Assembly (NCBI GenBank): GCA_963724285.1
Contig: CAVRUD010000026.1
Location: 1-64,000, forward strand
DNA length: 64,000 bases
Direction: 5' to 3'
Source: CAVRUD01 sp963724285
GTDB taxonomy: Bacteria; Chloroflexota; Chloroflexia; Thermomicrobiales; UBA6265
Positions 33,504 through 41,039 of this stretch are shown here, in pieces (the stretch's first letter is position 1; each line of letters starts with the position of its first letter). The translations under genes were made by a program, and so were the position numbers. The notes under the pieces were generated by a model that saw only the letters and a program-made list of their open reading frames with translations, had not been told where the DNA came from and made no database searches.

Positions 33504-34400
33504 TCAGAGCGCGACGGTGAAGTTCCTGTTGTAGAAGCCGTTCGGCAGCGGAGCGGTCTGGAAGTCGTCAACATCCTGGAAGAAGCCGACGCTGTCGAGC
33601 GTCTGGGACCGACCGTCAGCCGGACAGTGGAGGTACAGCGGGTCGAGCAGCCAGAGATCGCCAAATTGTGGATCCCAGGCAACCACGTTGATCGTGTCTC
33701 CATTCCGCACAGAACCAAGCGTTATGAGTTGAGACGGGCCGGCGAAGCCGTTCGCTTCGTTATACACGGTGGTGCCGTTCACCTGGACCCGCACGTCATC
33801 GTCCCTGTTCACCGGGGCCGTTGCATCGGTCGGGCTGGATGAGATAACGGCAGCGGCGCAACCACAGTAATATGTTGCTCCGCAACCGTCTGACACGGTG
33901 CCGAAGACTCCGGCGCATGCTTCGTCCTGCGTCAGAGCGTCGCAGGCACACTGCCCATCGGCGTCACAGAAGCTGTTCGGAAATGCCGTGCACTCGCTGC
34001 ATCCCTGTGCCTGGCCGCCGCAACCGTCGTCCCATACACCACACTCGACGCCCAGATCTCCGCAGGTATCGGGCGCACATGAACAGGCCCCGCTATCGCA
34101 GAAGCTGTTGGCGAAGGCGGTACATTCCGAATCCAGGCAGCAGTCGGTGAAGATGAAGTCGCCGTGTTCTTGCTGGTGCTCGCTGAGGGCATTGCCGGAA
34201 ACGGAAATGATCTCATATGGGTTCGAACTGCTGCCGGTGAAATGACAGATCGTCACCTTGTCTTGCGGTTCCGCCGAGGCTCGACCGAAGCGACCCCCAA
34301 CGACCGCGGCACCTCCTGCTATGAGCGCTCGAGCTACCGATCTTCGGGTCCGTGGCCCTGCCAGGGTTCGGGTCAGGGCATCGAATTTGGAACTGTCCAC
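33504..34400 (-). CDS. Cys-rich secreted protein with twin-Arg-like N-terminus
   Basis: A 298-residue exported protein. It begins MDSSKFDALTRTLAGPRTRR then SVARALIAGGAAVVGGRFG, a Tat-like or Sec signal preceded by a conserved FDALTR box. Next is a KVTICHFTGSSSNPYEIISV, NALSEHQQEHGDF segment, a recurring CH...H..HGD motif found in secreted proteins of diverse bacteria. Then come four to five Cys-rich EGF-like units (CTAFANSFCDSGACSCAPDT, CGVWDDGCGGQ, CTAFPNSFCDADGQCACDAL, CGATYYCGC). The C-terminal 100 residues form a beta domain (DDVRVQVNGTTVYNEANGF, INVVAWDPQFGDLWLLDPLY). GTG at 34400 follows AAGGGG. It may be a surface or extracellular binding protein; function unknown. Confidence 0.75.
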   Translation of the reverse strand: MDSSKFDALTRTLAGPRTRRSVARALIAGGAAVVGGRFGRASAEPQDKVTICHFTGSSSNPYEIISVSGNALSEHQQEHGDFIFTDCCLDSECTAFANSFCDSGACSCAPDTCGDLGVECGVWDDGCGGQAQGCSECTAFPNSFCDADGQCACDALTQDEACAGVFGTVSDGCGATYYCGCAAAVISSSPTDATAPVNRDDDVRVQVNGTTVYNEANGFAGPSQLITLGSVRNGDTINVVAWDPQFGDLWLLDPLYLHCPADGRSQTLDSVGFFQDVDDFQTAPLPNGFYNRNFTVAL

Positions 34401-34554
34401 GTCGATCTACCCCTTCTCTGACATCGAACCGCGACTGCTAAGTTGCGGCACCGAACGCTAAGCAGACCGTATTCCGCCTGCCACAACGTGGCAGGCGGAC
34501 GGCAACGAAGCCGGGCTCCGTGATGGATCCCGATCGGTGCGGTTTTGGCTACCG

Positions 34555-34800
34555 GAATCGATCACATGGTAGGGGATGAGATGGCAATGTCAACACAGTG
34601 AGGCTAGTGCTTAACGGCTAGTGCTTTGGCCACAGTAAGTAGCTATCCGGCGCGACATTTCACAGTACTTTGATGGTCATTGCAGAACATGCAACTCACG
34701 TTTGCACACTGCGTTTTCGTAAGAAAGGTCCGCGGCAAGAACTTCGTCAATCGACTGGCTCCGCTTTCTTGAGCACAATCACAACCTGAGCCAACACGAA
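34555..34800. other. AT-richer intergenic stretch
   Basis: This stretch has much lower GC than the rest of the window, with words such as AAGTAGC, TTTCTTGAGC, CGTTTTCGTAAG. It contains a near-direct repeat CTAGTGCTTAACGGCTAGTG. There is no open frame of note. It lies upstream of the Cys-rich secreted gene and beside a family B repeat. It could be a fragment of foreign DNA or a long regulatory region. Confidence 0.4.
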
Positions 34801-34839
34801 CTAAAGCGCTCGTCGGAGTGGTTGGCCGCGTTCCCCTGC

Positions 34840-35226
34840 CGCCCGGGGCTAAAGACCCCGGGCTGAGCAAGACAACCCCCCGATTGGGTGTTGCGGAATT
34901 GTTAGGCGGTTGCGTGGCGTTGCCGGGAGCGGGTGACGCCGACTCCGCTGCCGCCCGGGGCTCACGGCCCAGGGTTGGCCCGGGCTCACAGTGACAGCCT
35001 CTCCGAGGCTAGTACGCGCGAATCCGTTAGCCTCGGAGAGGCTGTCGGGTTGAGCCCGGGCCGTGAGCCCCGGGCGGCGGAGGGACGGCGTTCCAAAAAC
35101 CACCGATCAATTCCGCAATGTCCATAAGGGGGCTGCCACGCCCGGGCTCTATTCGGATCTCTCCGCCGGTCGAGCCGGGCGGCAGCCGGCTTCAGCCGGG
35201 TTTGTGGAGGTAGCCCGGGGTCTTGA
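34840..35226. repeat. Family B composite repeat, left of the IS982-like element
   Basis: Begins GCCCGGGGCTAAAGACCCCG, continues with a nested palindrome in which GACAGCCTCTCCGAGGCTA is opposed to TAGCCTCGGAGAGGCTGTC (34992-35051), then GGGCTGCCACGCCCGGGC, TCTCCGCCGGTCGAGCCGGG, GGCAGCCGGCTTCAGCCGGG and CCCGGGGTCTT. It ends exactly at the terminal inverted repeat of the IS982-like element. Confidence 0.8.
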
Positions 35227-36267
35227 ACGCCTGGTGTGAGATAGCCGGGAAGGTCCCGGTCGCCGACGGTTGGGGTGCTGTACCCCCCGCCGTCGCGACA
35301 GGAGCCCCGCCCGTGGTCGATCCCGAGACCGTCCGGACGGAGGTGTCCGTGGCCGTCGACACCTTCTGCAAGGCCGACCTCACCGTCCCCGTCCGGCCCG
35401 GCCCCGCGCCGGCGCTGAGCCCGAGCGAGGTCGTGACGCTGGCGATCTCCGGCCAGTGGACGCGGTTCGGCTCCGAGACCGCCTCCTACGGGTAGTGTGG
35501 CGGGGGCTGCGCCCGCTCTTCCCGACCCTGCCCAGCCGCCCCCAGTTCAACCGGGCCGTCCGGGCCCACCACGCCGCCATCGCCGCCGTGGCCCACGCCC
35601 TCGGCGGGCGACTGGCGGTCGGCGACGACCGGGCCTACGAGGTGGTCGACGGCACCGGGCTGGTCACCCGCAACGCCAAGCGGCGCGGGCGGGGCTGGCT
35701 CTGGGGGCAGGCCGACATCGGCAGGTGCCCCCGGCTCGGGTGGTACGAGGGGTCCGCCTCCTGGTGGCGACGACGCCGGGCGGGGCGATCACCGGCTGGG
35801 GGATCGCCCCGGCCTGCACCAACGACCGGACGCTGGCCGAGACCTTCTTCGCCGCCCGCGCCGACCCCCAGCCGGGCCTGCCTGGGGTCGGCGCCCCGAT
35901 CAGCGACCGCTCGTCGCCGACATGGGCTTCAGCGGGCTGGGGTGCCAGCCGCAGTGGGAGGCCGCCTACGACGCGGTCGTCGTCAGCGCCCCCCAGACCG
36001 GCAGCAAGCGGGCCTGGTCCAAGGCTTGGCGCCGGTGGATCGCCGGCATCCGCCAGGGCATCGAGACGGTCAACGACCGCCTGCTCTTCCGCTGCGGCCT
36101 CGATCGCGAACGGCCCCACGCGATGAGCGGCCTGCTGGCCCGGCTGGCCGCGGCGGTCGGGCTGCACAATGTCTGCAGCTGGCTCAACCGCAACCACGGC
36201 CGTGGCCTCCTCGAATTCGCCGACCTGATCGATTGGCCCTGACCCGCTCACAACTCACACCAAGCGT
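35227..36267. mobile_element. IS982-like insertion sequence, degenerate
   Basis: Terminal inverted repeats are ACGCCTGGTGTGAG (35227-35240) and CTCACACCAAGCGT (36254-36267), 13 of 14 positions matching. The 1041-bp span and one transposase gene fit the IS982 family. Both flanks are halves of family B hairpins (CCCGGGGTCTTGA to the left, TTAAGACCCCGGCC to the right) in mirror orientation, and no clear direct target duplication is seen. Confidence 0.75.
35313..36242 (+). pseudogene. IS982-family transposase with three frameshifts
   Basis: The coding sequence is spread over frames. GTG 35313 to about 35490: VDPETVRTEVSVAVDTFCKA, ALSPSEVVTLAISGQWTRFG. About 35490-35750: PLFPTLPSRPQFNRAVRAHH, GDDRAYEVVDGTGLVTRNAK and RGRGWLWGQADIGRCPRLGW. 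About 35750-35915: LLVATTPGGAITGWGIAPAC, TNDRTLAETFFAARADPQPG. About 35915-36242: VADMGFSGLGCQPQWEAAYD, WIAGIRQGIETVNDRLLFRC and NVCSWLNRNHGRGLLEFADL. The probable DDE residues (VVDGT, VADMG, IETVN) remain, but an uninterrupted protein cannot be made. ACAGGAG precedes the GTG. Confidence 0.8.
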
Positions 36268-36452
36268 TTAAGACCCCGGCCTGACCCCGATAACCCCCCT
36301 GAAGGGGGCTGCCACGCCGGGGCGGTGGTCGGATCGCTCCATCAATCGAGACGGGTGGCAGCCGGCTTCAGCCGGGTTATCTGGAGGTCAGCCCGGGGTC
36401 TTGAGCCCCGGGCGACGCCGGGACGGCGCCAACCTCTTGCCCCGGGCGACGC
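36268..36452. repeat. Family B composite repeat, right of the IS982-like element
   Basis: AAGACCCCGGCCTGACCCCG, ATAACCCCCCTGAAGGGGGC, TGCCACGCCGGGG, then GGCAGCCGGCTTCAGCCGGG and CCCGGGGTCTTGAGCCCCGG, followed by a partial second hairpin (CCCCGGGCGACGCCG). The outer left hairpin lacks its first arm, as expected if the insertion sequence sits in its loop. 36453-36607 shows no gene and probably holds the promoter of the next one. Confidence 0.8.
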
Positions 36453-36607
36453 CGACACGGCGCTATCTCGTGCAACCGCGTCCCATGCACCGACGCGACG
36501 CCGCGCCCCATTGGCGCCCCCTCGCTCCCCTACCAAACGACCACCCCACCCACCATGCTACCCTCCGGCCCACCGGCCATCGGCCCGTACCGTCCCACCC
36601 CGACCTC

Positions 36608-37327
36608 ATGCGGAGAACCCGATTGGACCGTAGCAAAACCCATTACGACCTGCGTGACGCGTTTGCCGGCGACGGCTGCGCCATCTGCGCCCTAACCCAA
36701 GTCTCCGTCGACCGCTACTTCGCCGCCCTCAACTACGAGGCCGCCGGGGATCGTGGCGTCCGCGCCCACCTCCGCCAGACCCTCGGCTTCTGTCAGCCCC
36801 ATGCCCATCAGTGGCTCGGGGCGGCCCACGTCCTCGCTACCGCGGTCATCTACGCCGAGGTCCTCGATCAGGCCCGGAACGACCTCCGCTCCCTCTCTTA
36901 CCGCCGCTTCGGGTCTCGCATCCCATCCATCCTGCGCTCGCGGGGTAGCGCCGAATCCGACGCGGCGACGAACATTCCCCCCCGGGCCTCGGCTCCCTGC
37001 CCGGCCTGCGTCGTCCACGCCGACTCGGAGAAGATGCTGCTCGGCACCCTCCTCTCCGGCTTTACCGAGCCCGCCTTCCGCGACGCCTTCGCCCACTCCC
37101 CCGGCCTCTGCCTACCCCACCTGCGCCCCGCCCTCGCCCAGGCCCCGGACGAAGCCACATTCACCGCCCTCCGCGACGCTGTCCTCACCCACGAGGAAGC
37201 CCTGCTCGCCCACCTCCAGGAGGTTATTCGCAAGCACGACTACCGCTTCACCGAAGAACTCGCCGGCGAAGAACGCGGCGCCGGATCCCGCGCCATCCGC
37301 CACGTCGTGGGCGACGCTGGGACCTAG
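36608..37327 (+). CDS. DUF6062 family protein with Cys/His clusters
   Basis: A 239-residue soluble protein starting MRRTRLDRSKTHYDLRDAFA. Paired Cys/His groups recur: GCAICALTQVSVDRYFAALN then GFCQPHAHQWLG; later PCPACVVHADSEKMLLGTLL, then GLCLPHLRPALAQ. This repeated CxxC...CxxH pattern with helical spacers matches the DUF6062 family, common in Chloroflexota and Firmicutes, function unknown but possibly metal- or redox-linked. The ATG at 36608 fits the conserved HYxLxDAF start; the longer frame is unlike any protein. It is separated from purD by a repeat. Confidence 0.8.
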   Translation: MRRTRLDRSKTHYDLRDAFAGDGCAICALTQVSVDRYFAALNYEAAGDRGVRAHLRQTLGFCQPHAHQWLGAAHVLATAVIYAEVLDQARNDLRSLSYRRFGSRIPSILRSRGSAESDAATNIPPRASAPCPACVVHADSEKMLLGTLLSGFTEPAFRDAFAHSPGLCLPHLRPALAQAPDEATFTALRDAVLTHEEALLAHLQEVIRKHDYRFTEELAGEERGAGSRAIRHVVGDAGT

Positions 37328-37329
37328 AC

Positions 37330-37470
37330 CGGCGCTCGGCGCTCGGCGCTCGGCGTTCGGCGCTCGGCGCTCGGCGTTCAGTACGGCCCCCTAACCCCCC
37401 AACCCCCTTCCCCCCGCTGCGGCAAGGGGGAAAGGGGGAGACTTCTTCCGAACGCCGACCGCCGACCGCC
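37330..37470. repeat. Composite repeat E-A-E'
   Basis: Tandem GGCGCTC/GGCGTTC units at 37330-37379, a family A palindrome at 37383-37443 (CCCCCTAACCCCCCAACCCC, CCGCTGCGGC, AAGGGGGAAAGGGGGAGA), and the inverted unit GAACGCCGACCGCCGACCGC at 37448-37470. The same E-A-E' order is found at 24495-24626. Confidence 0.8.
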
Positions 37471-37527
37471 GTCTTATAGTTGTCCGTACACAACGGCAAT
37501 CGCACGCTGAAGGAGGCCCGGGTGGGG

Positions 37528-38814
37528 ATGCGGATCATGGTGGTCGGGAGCGGCGCGCGCGAGCACGCCCTCTGCTGGAAGCTGGCCCAGAGCCCCGAGA
37601 CGGCCGCGCTCTGGTGCGCCCCTGGCAATCCCGGCACCGCGACGGTCGCCACCAATCTCCCGGTGAAGGTCAACGACCTCGACGGCATCGCCGCCGCCGC
37701 CGCCGAGCACCAGATCGACCTCGTCGTCGTCGGCCCGGAAGAACCGCTGGCGATGGGCCTCGCCGACCGCCTGACCGCGGCCGGCATCCCCGTCTGCGGT
37801 CCGACGGCCGCCGCCGCCCGCATCGAGAGCAGCAAATCCTGGGCGAAGGAGATCATGCGGGTCGCCGGCGTCCCGACCGGCCACGCGGTCGTCGTCACCG
37901 ATCTGGCACACGCCCGTGACGCCCTGAGCGCATGGAGTTATCCGATCGTGATCAAGGCGGACGGCCTCGCCGCCGGCAAGGGGGTCGTCATCGCCGCCAC
38001 CTGGGAAGAGGCGTCCAGCGTCCTCACCGCCTTCATGGAAGAGGGCTCCCTGGGCGCGGCCGGCCGCACCGTCCTGATCGAAGAACACCTCAGCGGCCAG
38101 GAAATCTCCGTCTTCGGCCTCAGCGACGGCGAGACCATCCTCACCATCGGCGTCGCCTGCGATTACAAGCGCGCCGGCGACGGCGATGCCGGCCCGAATA
38201 CTGGCGGCATGGGCGCGTATGCTCCCGTCCCCATCGTCGACGCGGCCCTCGTGCGCACAATCGAAGAGACCATCCTCCAACCGACGATCAGGGAAATGGC
38301 CGCCCAGGGTTTCCCCTTCAAGGGCATCCTCTACGCCGGCCTGATCCTGACGATCGCTGGCCCCAAGGTGATCGAATTCAACGCCCGCCTCGGCGACCCG
38401 GAAACCCAGGTGGTCCTCCCCCTCCTGCAGGCCGACCTACCCACCCTCTTCGCCGCCGTCGCCCACGGCACCCTAGCCTCGGTCACCCCGCCGCTCCCAC
38501 CCTCCCGGGCCGCTGTCACGGTCGTTCTGGCCTCCGGCGGCTACCCCGGTCCCTACCCAACCGGGCTCCCCATCACCGGCCTGGACACCACCCCAGACGA
38601 CGTCCTCGTCTTCCACGCCGGCACCAGACAAGACGAATCCGGCGACATCGTCACCGCGGGCGGCCGCGTCCTCTCGGTCGTCGGCACCGGCCCCGACCTC
38701 GCCGCCGCCACCGCCCGCGCCTACGCCGGCGTCGCCGCCATCTCCTTCCCCGGCGCCCACCACCGCACCGACATCGCCCTCCGCGAACTCACCAGAGCGA
38801 GCGGCGAATCGTGA
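37528..38814 (+). CDS. purD: Phosphoribosylamine-glycine ligase
   Basis: A 428-residue ATP-grasp enzyme for the second step of purine synthesis: phosphoribosylamine + glycine + ATP to GAR. The N-domain begins MRIMVVGSGAREHALCWKLA; other markers are LWCAPGNPGTATVATNLPV, VVVGPEEPLAMGLADRLTAA, YPIVIKADGLAAGKGVVIAA, LIEEHLSGQEISVFGLSDGE, DGDAGPNTGGMGAYAPVPIV, GILYAGLILTIAGPKVIEFN and ARLGDPETQVVLPLL with the metal-binding residues. Length is standard. AAGGAGG at 37510-37516 supports GTG 37522 or ATG 37528; I chose the ATG that begins the conserved strand. It is not next to other pur genes. Confidence 0.95.
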   Translation: MRIMVVGSGAREHALCWKLAQSPETAALWCAPGNPGTATVATNLPVKVNDLDGIAAAAAEHQIDLVVVGPEEPLAMGLADRLTAAGIPVCGPTAAAARIESSKSWAKEIMRVAGVPTGHAVVVTDLAHARDALSAWSYPIVIKADGLAAGKGVVIAATWEEASSVLTAFMEEGSLGAAGRTVLIEEHLSGQEISVFGLSDGETILTIGVACDYKRAGDGDAGPNTGGMGAYAPVPIVDAALVRTIEETILQPTIREMAAQGFPFKGILYAGLILTIAGPKVIEFNARLGDPETQVVLPLLQADLPTLFAAVAHGTLASVTPPLPPSRAAVTVVLASGGYPGPYPTGLPITGLDTTPDDVLVFHAGTRQDESGDIVTAGGRVLSVVGTGPDLAAATARAYAGVAAISFPGAHHRTDIALRELTRASGES

Positions 38815-39125
38815 TCGTACGTTCAACCTCGAGGCGCTGACAGCACCTCGGAACCACATCCGTCGGCTTCTGCCGCATAACCCTTTGGCTATCCCCAAGG
38901 ACCCCGAGTGGGGCCGGCCGCCGGTCAGGTGTCGGACTTCGCGTCTCATCGTGGAACAACCTCGTAGGCAGCCTTACTCCAGGTTTGTTATAACCCTGGA
39001 ACCACCAAACATACGGGACATCCGGAAGCGTCGCGTTACCAGCTGCGCCAGCCGGGCGGGTCAATCGGGTTCCACCACCTTGACCGGTTCGACGTTGAGC
39101 GCCGGAGACGCGTCCAGTGACCTCG
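38815..39125. other. Intergenic region, nothing recognised
   Basis: About 310 bases between purD and a secreted protein gene. No hairpin with a T-run, repeat family or RNA gene was recognised. Composition is slightly less GC-rich around 38970-39010 (TTTGTTATAACCCTGGAACC), which could be promoter sequence. Confidence 0.35.
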
Positions 39126-40532
39126 ATGTCCGCACCTACCCCTCTTACCCTGCGTCGATGTGCACTGACGATCACCGCCGTCTTCCTCCTGGCCGTCGCC
39201 GGGTTCGGCGCATGGCCTCAGACCAGGACGCCGCGAGCCGCCGCCGGGGTCGCCGCCTGGACGGCCGTCGCCAGCAGCGGATCCGTCGGCACCGCCACGC
39301 TCGTCGACACCGCCTCCTCACCCGGCGCCGCCTGCCGGATCGACCGCACCTTGGCGCAAGGGTTCGTCGATGTCCTCGCCAACGGCCCGGTCGTCTCGCC
39401 GGCGGCCGGGTACACCTCGCAGCCGGTCGGCTGGCGCGCCACCCTCATCCAGATCATGCCGGACGGCTCCGAGACGCCCCTGGCCACGAGCCAGCGCGTC
39501 AGCCGGACAGCCACCACGGCCCAACCGGCCGCGTTGCCTGGCCAGGAGTTCCTGCAGTTGCCGCTGGGACCGCGCTACGTCGTCAACGCCGAGATCCTCT
39601 GGTTTGACCCCGCCACGGCAAACCTCGTCACCGGCAGCGCCACCTACCGCATCAACTTCTATCGCCCGCTGAACGAGCGCGGCACCACCCTCGGCCAGGC
39701 CGGCAACTCCTGCCGCTCGCCCGAGCCGCCCTCCGCCATCATTCCAACGCCACGCGGCACCGTCAACGCCCGCGCCGGGTACAGCCTCGCCAACTTCCCA
39801 ATCGATGCCACCCTGGCGATCACCTGGGACGGCAAGCAGATCGGCACCACGGCCACCGGACCGGACGGCACCCTCAGGACCACCTTCGTCGTCCCCGCCA
39901 CCCCGCTGGGCTATCACACGGTCACCTGGAAAGCCGGGACCTGGTCCGCCAGCGCCACCTATGAGGTCGTCCCCAGGGTCAAGGTCATCCCGAACACCGT
40001 CAGCCGTGGCCAATCGGTGGATTTCTCCCTGCGCGGCTTTGGTAAGAAGGAGGTGGTCCGCATCCGCTGGAAACGGGGCGGCTCCTGGATCCAGCTAGCC
40101 ACCGTTCAGACCTCCAACACCGGCAGCGCCAATGTCTTTGTCCCCGTTCCCGCCTGGGCCGCCGACGGTGCCCACTCCGTCCGCGGCGACGGCCCCGCCG
40201 GCCGCGCCCAATCAAATGCCGTCACCGTCCAGGGCGGCACCTTCCGGCCCGCCGAAGAATCCCAGACTCCGACCGCCACCGCCACCGCCACCGCCACCGC
40301 CACCCCAACCCAGGCGGCAACCCCAACCACTACTCAGCCGCCGGACGCAAGCCCGGTCGCCTCTCCGACCGAGACCCCAACGCTCGAACCGACCGCGACG
40401 CCGGTACCAGCCATGCCCACAGACATCCCCGCGCCATCCCCGACACCGACCGAGACGCCAACCTCCGAGCCAACTCCTACCGAACCGCCACCCCCCGAGC
40501 CGACGCCGACGGAGGCAGCCACATCGGCGTAG
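39126..40532 (+). CDS. Secreted protein with Thr/Pro-rich C-terminal tail
   Basis: A 468-residue exported protein. It begins MSAPTPLTLRRCALTITAVF, LLAVAGFGAW, a signal peptide cleaved near PRAAAG. The mature part starts with a beta domain (WTAVASSGSVGTATLVDTAS, YVVNAEILWFDPATANLVTG) with two Cys residues. Two Ig-like repeats follow (SLANFPIDATLAITWDGKQI; VSRGQSVDFSLRGFGKKEVV), the second similar to the Ig-like domains of the 20.8 kb NodB-like protein. The last 110 residues are low-complexity Thr/Pro/Ala/Glu (TATATATATATPTQAATPTT), likely extended and possibly glycosylated or wall-spanning. No sortase motif. ATG at 39126 is preferred; GTG at 39117 is possible. Function unknown. Confidence 0.7.
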   Translation: MSAPTPLTLRRCALTITAVFLLAVAGFGAWPQTRTPRAAAGVAAWTAVASSGSVGTATLVDTASSPGAACRIDRTLAQGFVDVLANGPVVSPAAGYTSQPVGWRATLIQIMPDGSETPLATSQRVSRTATTAQPAALPGQEFLQLPLGPRYVVNAEILWFDPATANLVTGSATYRINFYRPLNERGTTLGQAGNSCRSPEPPSAIIPTPRGTVNARAGYSLANFPIDATLAITWDGKQIGTTATGPDGTLRTTFVVPATPLGYHTVTWKAGTWSASATYEVVPRVKVIPNTVSRGQSVDFSLRGFGKKEVVRIRWKRGGSWIQLATVQTSNTGSANVFVPVPAWAADGAHSVRGDGPAGRAQSNAVTVQGGTFRPAEESQTPTATATATATATPTQAATPTTTQPPDASPVASPTETPTLEPTATPVPAMPTDIPAPSPTPTETPTSEPTPTEPPPPEPTPTEAATSA

Positions 40533-40680
40533 GCGGAACGGACGCGCTCTCCACCACACCGGCCAAGCAAGTCCGGCCAATCACCATGCACCGAACGATG
40601 CCCCCGGCCAGTTCCAGGGACAATCGCGTGCCGGCGCCGTGACCGCCACAACGGCACACCAGATTCCGCCGGTCAACTCC

Positions 40681-40741
40681 CTAGCCCGGATTGTTCATGG
40701 GCGCCGCCGTTCCCACGGCCCCCGTGAACAATCCGGGCTAG
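40681..40741. repeat. 61-bp palindrome bounded by CTAG (family F, miniature)
   Basis: Perfect 17-base arms CTAGCCCGGATTGTTCA (40681-40697) and TGAACAATCCGGGCTAG (40725-40741). It shares ends and the GGATTGTTCATGGGCG motif with the 329-bp element at 20467. It lies downstream of the Thr/Pro-rich secreted protein. Confidence 0.85.
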
Positions 40742-40779
40742 GTGGTCGCCCCCGGAGCATCGTCCCGACATCTCGCCCG

Positions 40780-40825
40780 CACAGCAGATCGCCCTGGCCA
40801 GGGAGGATCAGGGCGATCTGCTGTG
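40780..40825. terminator. Hairpin, probable terminator
   Basis: A perfect 17-base stem CACAGCAGATCGCCCTG / CAGGGCGATCTGCTGTG with a 12-base loop. Not followed by a T-run. It lies between two plus-strand secreted-protein genes. Confidence 0.55.
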
Positions 40826-41039
40826 TGGCGCCAGTTGTTCGAATTGTTGGAAAGCGGGCCGGGCAGCGCTCCCCGGCCCGCATCGCATTCCGCAATGCAT
40901 TGATGTGCTCAGAGATGAGGCAGCCGCGTCCTCTCGGGCGGCCCGTGGTTCCTCACCGGAATTTCATCTCCGCGGTCCATCGTGGCATTGGCACGGCGGA
41001 GTGTCTGCCGCGCCGCCACTTCCGATGGAGGTGATGGAC

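Noticed and set aside
34194..34220. GGGTTCGAACTGC resembling a tRNA T-loop
   Set aside because: It lies in the coding sequence of the secreted Cys-rich protein and has no acceptor or anticodon stem around it. I saw no tRNA in the window.
37330..37379. GGCGCTC/GGCGTTC tandem words as a simple VNTR or origin iteron
   Set aside because: The same words appear inverted on the other side of a family A core and recur at other loci, so they are part of a dispersed composite repeat; no dnaA or partition genes are nearby.
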